DNA of 64,000 nucleotides, from NCBI GenBank assembly GCA_002007465.1, contig LNAC01000031.1, positions 5,809,305-5,873,304 on the forward strand. Direction: 5' to 3'. The DNA comes from Ailurus styani. Taxonomy: Eukaryota; Chordata; Mammalia; Carnivora; Ailuridae. The position numbers and the translations under genes are program-made. The notes beneath the pieces are model-generated. The model saw only the letters and a list, made by a program, of their open reading frames with translations, had not been told where the DNA came from and searched no databases. Shown piece by piece: positions 56,711-64,000 of the stretch (position 1 is the first letter of the stretch; every line of letters begins with the position of its first letter).

Positions 56711-56835
56711 ATCTTAATTCTGAGACTATTTACCTGGTGATGGCAATAGATCGTAGAGGTTAAAGACTCANTTAAATCTTAATTCTGAGACTATTTACCT
56801 GGTGATGGCAATAGATCGTAGAGGTTAAAGACTCA
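56707..56835. repeat. 64-bp direct duplication around an N (56771)
   Basis: 56707-56770 and 56772-56835 are identical over 64 bp, separated only by N. The repeated piece starts in the SINE tail and includes the downstream target duplication. Almost certainly an assembly join. Confidence 0.95.
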
Positions 56836-56901
56836 TTCCTTAAGACTGCCTTCTACTACATTTCAGTTGTCAATCACTAGGGCAGCTTGTCACTTGTACT
56901 T

Positions 56902-57095
56902 TTTATTTTTTTAAGATTTTTTATTTGAGAGAGAGGCAGGGGGAGGGGGTATGGAGGAGCAGAGGGAGAGTGACAAGCACACTCTGTGCTTAGCGCAGAG
57001 CCCAATGCAGGGCTCCACTTCACAACCCCTGAGATCATGACCTGAGCCAAAAGGAGGAGTTGGACGCTTCACTAACTGAGCCACCCAGGCGCCCC
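56902..57095 (-). mobile_element. CAN SINE, older subtype
   Basis: TTAAGATTTTTTATTTGAGAGAG, GCTTAGCGCAGAGCCCAATGCAGGG, CTAACTGAGCCACCCAGGCGCCCC head. Target duplication TGTCACYTGTACTT at 56888-56901 and 57096-57109, one mismatch. Confidence 0.97.
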
Positions 57096-57109
57096 TGTCA
57101 CCTGTACTT

Positions 57110-57690
57110 CTGACTGACAGTGCTACAGAACGGAGGTTCTACTGAACCCCTCTCTGGATTTCAGTAATTTGCTAGAGCAGCTCACAGAACTCAGAGAAAT
57201 ATTTTACTTACTAACGTACCATTTTATTATAAAAGGATATAATCCAGGAACAGTCAGATGGAAGAGATGCACCAGCAAGGCATGAGGAAGGGCAAAGAGC
57301 TGCCATGTTCTCTCCCAGGAGAGCATCAATTTCCAGGAGAGCATGTTCACCATCCCAGAAATTCTCTGAACCCTGTCCTTTTGGGATTTTATAGAGGTCT
57401 CATTTTTAGGCATGATTGACTAAATCACCAGCCATTGGATCTAGCCCCTCACCCCTCTCAGGAGGTTGAGTGATAACGCATATTCCAACTGTCTAATCAC
57501 ATGATTGGCTCCACTAGTAACCATTCCCCAAACAAGTGTTTTCCAAAAGTCACCTCATTAATATAACAAAAGACACCTTTATAGTTCTCATCACAGGAAA
57601 TTCCAAAGGTTTTAGGAGCTCTGTAGGAGAAACTGGGATAGAAACCAAATACCTATTTATTATAAATCACATTATCATAGCACCTGAACT
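57110..57690 (-). mobile_element. Ancient ERV-type solo LTR, antisense, family unassigned
   Basis: GAGCAGCTCACAGAACTCAG, TACCATTTTATTATAAAAGGATATAATCCAGGAACAGTCAGATGGAAGAG, CCTGTCCTTTTGGGATTTTATAG, CTAATCACATGATTGGC and GGAAATTCCAAAGGTTTTAGGAGCTCTG to TATTATAAATCACATTATCATAGCA follow a mammalian ERV LTR family in reverse. No internal retroviral region. Boundaries approximate. Confidence 0.7.
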
Positions 57691-57878
57691 GTGGACTGAT
57701 AGAGAGATGAATATGAAAGTGATTGCAGAATAAATTATCCTTTAATGGTAACTGACTGTGTGGACAAGATAGGAGTGCAGGTGCACAGTACTTTTTGAAG
57801 TCAGACCTTGCTTCAGAGTATGATAGTAATGGTCAGTTTGAATAATTTTTAAAAAGTATGTTTAAAAAAAAAATCTGA
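57691..57878. other. Unassigned sequence before SINE
   Basis: No feature recognised. Confidence 0.35.
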
Positions 57879-58064
57879 GGGGCTCCTGGGTACCTCAGTC
57901 AGTTAAGCGGATGCCTTCAGCTGGGGTCATGATCCCAGGGTCCTGGGCCCTCCCGTATTGGGCTCCTTGCTCAGTGGGGAGCCTGCTTCTCCCTTTCCCT
58001 CTGCCTGCTGCTCCCCCTGCTTGTGCTCTCTCTCAAATAAATAAAATCGTTTTAAAAAATAAAT
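57879..58064 (+). mobile_element. CAN SINE, older copy
   Basis: GGGGCTCCTGGGTACCTCAGTCAG head, GGTCATGATCCCAGGGTCCTGGG, then B-box region lost (CCCTCCCGTATTGGGC), CTCAGTGGGGAGCCTGCTTC and a tail with two ATAAATAAA blocks. Short target duplication AAATCTGA at 57871-57878 and 58065-58072. Confidence 0.95.
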
Positions 58065-58074
58065 AAATCTGAAT

Positions 58075-58300
58075 TATGAGTATAATTGGGGTGGAAGTGA
58101 AAATAACCATCAAGGAGTTGAATTTAGAAATCTTGAAACAAAAATGAAATTTAAAGTTACTGAATTACAGATGTGGAGACAACAGCTGGATATGTGGAAG
58201 TAGATGTGGGGCTTTCCAAGCGAGAAGAAACTTGTCTTCAGTGCAGAAGGTCTAGCACAATTCTGGGGGAAAGCCCAAATTTATAGGACAATGGGAAGAA
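58075..58300 (-). mobile_element. Possible L2 fragment, antisense
   Basis: CAGATGTGGAGACAACAGCTGGATATGTGGAAG resembles the antisense L2 block with AGTTGGATATGTGAG. Weak and short. Confidence 0.35.
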
Positions 58301-58969
58301 GAGAAAAGAGACATCGTTTTCCCTCTGGTTTTAACATCCCTTTGAAGCCAGTCTGCACTATGTTGTGCAGAAGAGAAAAGGACAAAACAGTTTGTTCAAT
58401 GAGAATAAAATCCAATATGACTTCACTTTTCACTCCTGAGCTACCAACTGGTAGGACAATTTGAAATCATTAATTTGGCCAGATGGTTAATGTTGTTTAA
58501 CAGTATGATTAACTAACAAATAATTGTAAAGCACTTTGTAAATATAAACTACTACATAAATGTTTAATAGTAACATTAAATCAGGAGGCTTATTTCAAAT
58601 TTCATTTTTTTCCCCAAGTATTTTGTTGGCGTTTCAGGAGAAATGCCAATAATATGATCAAATGTCATCATTTGAAAAATACAGCAAAGGGTTTACAGGA
58701 AAACAAAAACATCCATGGTCATGCTAGGCTGAACAGAGTGATCTAGCATGAAGCATCTCCTTCACGAAAGACAGGAAGGAACAACATGGTCACAGAAATG
58801 TGTAACTGAACACTGAGTAAAACCATTATAATACTTACCAAATTCATTTTCTCTCTTTATCTGATAAAACAATGTAAACACACAGGGCAGAAGAGGAACA
58901 TGAAGGCAAGAGCTCTGGGGAAGCCACTTGATAAAAGTAGTTTCATAAAATAAAACTAACATTTTATGA
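58301..58969. other. Unassigned sequence
   Basis: No repeat or gene recognised. Confidence 0.4.
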
Positions 58970-59140
58970 ATTCATAGCTCGCCCACTCTTTACAATAATG
59001 TGCTAAGATATAAACCATTAGCATCCTCTGTTTTGCATATGAGAAAACTGAGGTGTGGAGAGACTCAGAAATTTGTCCAATATCACACAGTTAGGAAAAG
59101 GCAGAGTCAGGAATCAAACCTACACAATATGGCTTCCAGC
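58970..59140 (-). mobile_element. MIR SINE, antisense
   Basis: TTTTGCATATGAGAAAACTGAGGTGTGGAGAGACTCAGAAATTTGTCCAATATCACACAGTTAGGAAAAGGCAGAGTCAGGAATCAAACC is a full reversed MIR core plus tRNA-related part. Confidence 0.85.
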
Positions 59141-59459
59141 ATCCACTGGATCCACTAGGAAAGGGTTTAGTTCCCTGTTAAAATGGGTCAAGAAGTGCTG
59201 GCGTGTCCCCTCCTTCTTTTTTCTGGACTCAAAACCAGGACATGAGGCTGAAGCTGCAACAATTTTGGAACCATGAGATAAAGGACAAGAGAACCACAGA
59301 GACATGATCTCTGCTATTATCAAGCTATTTAACCCATAGTGGGTTAAATACTAAATGGGTTCACCTACCTCTGGATTTCTTGTGATGTGAGACAATTTTA
59401 CTGGTTTAAGGCAGCATAATTAGGATTTCAGCTATTTGCAACTTTAATCCATACACCAA
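59141..59459. other. Unassigned sequence
   Basis: Overlapping short frames at 59055-59323 on both strands. No family recognised. TTTAACCCATAGTGGGTTAAA at 59330-59350 is a short inverted repeat. Confidence 0.4.
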
Positions 59460-59695
59460 AATAATCATAATAGTTAATACTGATTGAGTGTCTACTATGA
59501 AGCATATAACATTTTAGTACTTAGTCCTATCATCCTGATTGCAACTCTATGAAGCAGGCACTGTTATTTTCATTTTATTGATAAGGAAAGCGAGGCACAG
59601 TTTATCCCAAGGCCACACAGCTTGTTAAGGGATTCAAATCCAGCACCTGGCTTCTAAACCTCCACTCTAACAAACAATATTCTAAACTGTGAAAC
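59460..59695 (-). mobile_element. MIR SINE, antisense, near full length
   Basis: ATAATAGTTAATACTGATTGAGTGTCTACTATG, AACTCTATGAAGCAGGCACTGTTATTTTCATTTTATTGATAAGGAAAGCGAGGCACAG and GGCCACACAGCTTGTTAAGGGATTCAAATCCAG trace MIR in reverse. Confidence 0.85.
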
Positions 59696-59964
59696 ACTAA
59701 AACCATTTCAGTTAAAATCACATATTAGATAGGGATATTCCAACAGTAATTTGAAGATTCTAGAGGCATGTTTCTCATTAAAAATGTTATTGACATTTTG
59801 GGAAGACAAAATCTTTACTGTTTAGGATTGCTATATATTAAAGATGTTTACTATCTCTGTTCCTTGGGTCATGGAAACATTCTAGACAGTGTCAACTGCA
59901 AAAGCTACCCACATTTCCCCATAGGGAGGCACTGCCACCCCAGTTAGAATCACTGTTCTAGAAC
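59696..59964. other. Unassigned sequence
   Basis: The end (AGGCACTGCCACCCCAGTTAGAATCACTGTTCTAGAA) may be another hAT fragment, not assignable. Confidence 0.35.
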
Positions 59965-60130
59965 AGTGTTTGACAAACATTCTCTGTAGAAATCCAAATA
60001 GGAAGTATGTTAGGCTTCATGGGACTTGTAATCTCAGACAGTCACAACTACTAAATTCTGACATAGACCGAAATCAGTCATAGGCAATAATATATAAACA
60101 AATGGGCATGGCGGTGCTCCTAATGAACTA
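59965..60130 (-). mobile_element. hAT-type DNA transposon fragment
   Basis: TTTGACAAACATTCTCTGTAGAAATCC, TTAGGCTTCATGGGACTTGTAATCTC, GTCACAACTACTAAATTCTGAC, AATCAGTCATAGGCAATA and AACAAATGGGCATGGCGGTGCTCC match a common mammalian hAT passenger (TTAGGCTTTGCGGGCC / CACAACTACTCAACTCTG / CAGCCATAGACAATA / AATGGGCGTGGC). Orientation arbitrary. Confidence 0.7.
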
Positions 60131-60265
60131 TTCTGACTCCATTTTACAGATGAGAACCCTGAGGCACAGAGAAGTTAAGAAACTTGTCTGATATAATTCA
60201 ATTAGTAAGTGGTGATGTGGATTCAACCCAAAGGCAGAGTGATTCTAGAGCTTGTGTGCAGGATA
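60131..60265 (-). mobile_element. MIR SINE, antisense
   Basis: CTGACTCCATTTTACAGATGAGAACCCTGAGGCACAGAGAAGTTAAGAAACTTGTCTG is a well preserved reversed MIR core. Confidence 0.85.
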
Positions 60266-61380
60266 CTACTGAGTTCACAGATTTTAGATGTTTTTCTTCT
60301 AGTAAAAACCATTGTAAATACCTCAGAGAACTTGTCACACTCTACATTCTTGCCCTTCTCCTCAGTCTAGTGTTGGCTCTTCTTTGCTGTAGTAAAGGTG
60401 CCCTAGGAATTGCTTCCATGACAGTCTAGAACTGCCTACCAAGGATATACCTTATGTTTAACTATAGCCCTAGCGAGACTCTCCTCGTTGGCTCTGACAC
60501 GCAGCTATTCACAAAGTCCTCCAGTATAAAAGATTTTACTAAAATGATGGCGAGAACCTACTCAACATTGTGACTTTTACTTTTTACCCCTCAAGGGCTT
60601 ATTTTGGAGGTCCCAAGTCCAACACTGCTCACTGAGGCAAGGAGACAGAAAGCTCTTAGTCCATGGCGTGATACATGAAAGAGCCCTATAATATTAGCTA
60701 TTAATCACATAACATAGAAGTAGGTGAATACCACTGGTCCAGGTCTGAATATGTGTGTAAATCCAGGAAGACCCACCAAGGCTGAGAACTCTCAGATCAA
60801 TCCAAGTAATGCAGGAGAGTAACGTTGTCAATACTGGTTCTATTAGAGTATCTCAGCCCAGGTTTAGGGTCCCTGTTGACTGGATAGAGAAAAAGGAACC
60901 CTAGTCAAGGACAAGCCAAGTTCCCACATCTAGACGGCCAGGACCCATACAGATGGAGCACATTCCAGAAGATAGTTAAGATTATGGTAGAGATCAGTGA
61001 GGTCTTTGCCACTAATTGGTGACTAAAATACAATTCACTGCCAACAGCTGGAGTGTAAGTCAGGTTGCAGTTCGTTTTCCATAGTAGGCAGGTAGAGAAT
61101 TAAGCAACAGTGAAAGAGAGCAGGTTACTACAGTCACGGGGGAAAAAATACTCCATAATGCTTTTAAAGGAGAACTAGAATACATTGGTTCCAACATTTA
61201 TTGGTTTTTGAAGGGACATGCTTCCACTACAGATTTTAAACATATTAAAATAAACTAAGGATAGACATTTAAAACAAGTTTCCTAGTAAGCTGTGTTTAA
61301 CAAATTCACAGATTATTTTCTTTTCCAATAGTTATTTGATAGAACTGACTTGTTTTTACACTGTGTTAAAAAAAAAAAAA
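60266..61380. other. Unassigned sequence, possibly old LTR in part
   Basis: 60400-61150 is less AT-rich and reads like old repeat-derived DNA, but I cannot assign a family. The plus frame at 60184-60429 starts in MIR and is rejected. Confidence 0.35.
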
Positions 61381-61387
61381 AAGCCTA

Positions 61388-61597
61388 GGGCGCCTGGGTG
61401 GCTCACTGGGTTAAAGCCTCTGCTTTCGGCTCAGGTCATGATCTCAGTGTCCTAGGATCGAGGCCCGCATCGGGCTCCCTGCTCAGCGGGGAGCCTGTTT
61501 CCCCACCCTCTCTCTCTGCCTGCCTCTCTGCCTCCTTGTGATCTCTCTCCCTCTGTGAAATAAAATAAAATAAAATAAAAAATCTAAAAAAAAAAAA
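61388..61597 (+). mobile_element. CAN SINE, young subtype, (AAAAT)n tail
   Basis: GGGCGCCTGGGTGGCTCACTGGGTTAAAGCC, CCCGCATCGGGCTCCCTGCTCAGCGGGGAGCC, CCTCCTTGTGATCTC, then five AAAAT-type units. The flanks share an A-run plus GCCTA (61383-61387 and 61598-61602), the target duplication. Confidence 0.97.
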
Positions 61598-61639
61598 GCC
61601 TAAAACTATGATGGAATTAAAGATAAACTCTTAAGAATT

Positions 61640-64000
61640 TACAGAGAGAAGACTCAAGATGGCTTCATAGGAAGAACCTGAGCTCACCTCCTCCCACATA
61701 TAACAACAAATATGCAACTACATATAGAATAATTTCCTCAAAAAAACCCTGAAAATTGATAAACAGAGCCTCCAAAATGAGGGGCAGAAGGACAGCACTG
61801 ACCTGGGTAGGAGTAACAGATACAAGTTCTCACCAGAATAAGAAAAAGCCCAACCCAGGTGCAGTGAGCCATAACTAAGAGGGATCTCAAAAACACAGAA
61901 CTTGTACCTTAGGAGTGAAGGGTTGGAGTTCTCCATTAGGTATTCCAACCCTTAGATCCTTCATAGGGGAGACAAACCCCTAAAAAGCCAGGCTTTGACA
62001 ACTAACAGGGATTACAACCAGAAAAATCACAGCTATAGGGTATGGAGAACCTACTCTGAAAGGGCTTGTGTACAGTCTTGCCCTGAGAACCAGTGATAAA
62101 ACACCAGTTGGAAAAACACCTAGAACATAGGTGAAGGAGAACCACTTATTAGTCCTGAGACACCTGTCAGGCAGGTGGGAAACACTGTCAGGCACACCAC
62201 TTTTGCGATTACATTCTATCTTGCCTGTGCCAAGGCTGGTACTCACACTCTAACATGCTAATGTTGGGAGGGATGTCTACTGGGCCCAGAAGAGAGTCCC
62301 ATCAACCAGCTGAGGTGGCCGGGGATGAGGGGGGGAATGTGAGAGGCCTGCCCACTACTGCAGCCCAAGTCAGACTGATTAGGGGAAGAGCCCCACACAC
62401 TGCTGCAACCCCAGCCAGCTGAGCCACAGAAAGAAACCTAACCAGCAGCTGTAGTGACCCAGCCAGCTGGACCAAAGGAAGAACCCTGATCACTGGACCT
62501 ATAGCACCATCACAACAGGCTGGCATACAAGGGTCACACAGGTAATGTCCCTAGAGCACCTGATTCTGGTGGCCAAAGGAGAGCATACCTCTGGGCCCCA
62601 GAGGACATCTCCTACTCCTTCAAGACTAAGAAAGTTAGCCAGTTTGCTGAATACCTAGAAACACAGAGAGCTAAGCAAAATGAAGAGTCAGGCAAAATGA
62701 AGAGATAGAGGAATATATTCCAAACAAAAGAACAACAACAACAAAAACCCTCAGAAAAAGATCTTAATGGAGATAATCTACCTGATAGAGAGTTCAAAGT
62801 AATAGTCATGTAGATGCTCATAGAACTCAGGAGAAAAATAAAATCTTTAAAAAAAAAAAAGGGTGCCTGGGTGGCTCAGTGGGTTAAAGCCTCTGCTTTC
62901 GGCTCAGGTCATGATCTCAGGGTCCTGGGATCGAGGCCCGCATCGGGCTCCCTGCTCGGCGGGGAGCCTGCTTCCTCCTCTCTCTCTGCCTGCCTCTCTG
63001 CCTACTTGTGATCTCTCTCTCTGTGTCAAATAAATAAATAAAATCTTTAAAAAAAAAAAAGAAGTCAGGAGAAGAAACAGATAAACACAGTGAGAAATTC
63101 GACAGAGACAGGAAATATAAGAAAGTACCAATCAGAGCTGAGGAATACAATAGCTAAAATGAAAAATATACTAGAGGGAATTAACAGATTAGATACAGAA
63201 AAAAACAGACCAGTGACTTGGCAACAAGGTAGTAGAAATCACCCAATCAGAACAGCAAAAAGAAAAAAAGTATTTGAAAAAACAAGAATAGTTTAAGGGA
63301 TATCAGGGACAATATCAAGCATACTAACATTCACATTATGGGGTCCCAGAAGAACAAGAGAGAAAAAGGGGCAAAAAACTTACTTGAAGAAATAATATCT
63401 GAAAATTTCTCTAACTTAGGGAAGGAAACAGACATCTAAGTCCAGGAAACACAGAATTCCAAACAGGATTAACCCAAAGAGAGTAACTCCAAGGCACATT
63501 ATTGGAATGTAAAAAATTAAGATAAAGAATTTTAAAAGCAGTAAGAGAAAAATAACTGGTTATATACAAGGGAATCCACCTAAGTCTACCTGCTGATTTT
63601 TCAGCAAAAGCTCTGCAGGCCAGAAGGGAGTGGCATGCTGTCTTCAAAGTGGTGAAAGGAAAAAACTTAACAACCAAGAATATTATCCCTGGTAAAGGTC
63701 AAAATTGAAGGAGAAAGAAAGAGTACTCCAGACAAGCAAAAGCTAAAGGATTTCATCACCACAGAAACAGTCTTAAAAGAAATGTCAAAGAAGCATATTA
63801 AAGCAGATAAAAAAAGGTCATAACTAAAAGGAAGATTAATATATGAAAGAAAAAAGTCTGATAAAGGTAATTATGTAATAAATGTACAGAACCAATCACT
63901 TATAAAGCCAGTATGAAGTTTAAAAACAAAAGTACTTAAAATCAACTCTAACTACAAATAATTAGGTAAAGGATACACAAAATAAAAGGTATAAAATATG
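61640..64000 (+). mobile_element. L1 LINE, 5' UTR and ORF1 region, continues past window
   Basis: The 5' UTR begins near 61644 with GAAGACTCAAGATGGCTTCATAGGAAGAACCTGAGCTCACCTCCTCCC, a common L1 start. ORF1 sequence is clear from about 63090: the frame gives IAKMKNILEGIN (coiled-coil end), then a frameshift. Later blocks are GGGGTCCCAGAAGAACAAGAG near 63340, CTGATTTTTCAGCAAAAGCTCTGCAGGCCAGAAGGGAGTGGCATG near 63592 and CCAGACAAGCAAAAGCTAAAGGA near 63729. Stops and indels show it is dead. A full-length insertion is possible because the 5' end is present. Confidence 0.9.
62861..63060 (+). mobile_element. CAN SINE, young subtype, inside L1, with extra 5' tail-like segment
   Basis: Near-consensus copy (TCAGTGGGTTAAAGCCTCTGC, CTGCTCGGCGGGGAGCC, AAATAAATAAATAAAATCTTTAAAAAA tail). 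Target duplication GAACTCAGGAGAA at 62823-62835 and GAAGTCAGGAGAA at 63061-63073. Between the left duplication and the SINE head lies AAATAAAATCTTTAAAAAA (about 62836-62860), which looks like another SINE tail. Confidence 0.95.

Overview
The window is mammalian nuclear DNA from a carnivore. The evidence is about two dozen copies of the carnivoran tRNA-Lys-derived SINE (CAN SINE/SINEC). Its diagnostic head is GCCTGGGTGGCTCAG, followed by the GGTCATGATCCCAGGG block and an AAATAAATAAAATCTTT tail. Ten or so copies belong to a younger subtype with TCAGTGGGTTAAAGCCTCTG and a CTGCCTACTTGTGATCTC pyrimidine end. I know that subtype best from mustelids (ferret, mink, otter relatives) and their arctoid relatives. 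Caniform carnivore is near certain; mustelid is my best inference and was not tested by search.

I find no protein-coding gene, tRNA, rRNA, CRISPR array or prokaryotic system. All open reading frames are short. They fall inside transposons (antisense or sense L1, SINE, L2), inside microsatellites, or in AT-rich unique DNA with no family resemblance I can recognise. The window reads as an intergenic gene desert or the inside of a very large intron, and sequence alone cannot separate these.

Layout: 0-12 kb has an L2 fragment, a complete-looking Tigger DNA transposon (974-1462) and long unique AT-rich DNA with homeodomain-type and GATA-type motif clusters. It also has a CpG-rich patch at about 11.0-11.15 kb. 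12-24.5 kb mixes SINEs, long antisense L2 pieces, a non-repetitive block at 18.3-19.0 kb and an old L1/HAL1-like element. That last element was invaded by a second Tigger (22894-23190) and by a SINE. 26-30.3 kb has old SINEs, a MaLR-type LTR, MIRs and two adjacent SINEs, the second cut by an N. 32.5-35.05 kb is the 3' half of an L1 (ORF2 and 3' UTR), split by a SINE whose A-tail grew into a TTTC microsatellite of about 180 bp. 36-42.8 kb has L2, MIR, a MaLR-type LTR, a candidate enhancer-like block and a CG/CA Z-DNA-type tract. 43.2-46.4 kb is an L1ME-type element with two young SINEs, followed by ORF2-derived sequence. 46.6-56 kb is mostly unique DNA with scattered SINEs. 56-61.6 kb is rich in SINE, MIR and L2 pieces, with an LTR and a hAT fragment. 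61.64-64.0 kb is the 5' UTR and ORF1 of another L1 that runs off the window.

Three single-N positions (30292, 44557, 56771) deserve attention. Two are flanked by direct duplications of 64 and 78 bp, which look like assembly joins of overlapping contigs rather than biology. The best biological leads are modest: several candidate conserved non-coding blocks, a SINE carrying an extra tail-like segment inside its target-site duplication (62823-63073), a perfect 24-bp direct repeat in unique DNA (36463/36673), and a minus-strand polyadenylation-like end near 3041. I did not find a new biological system.
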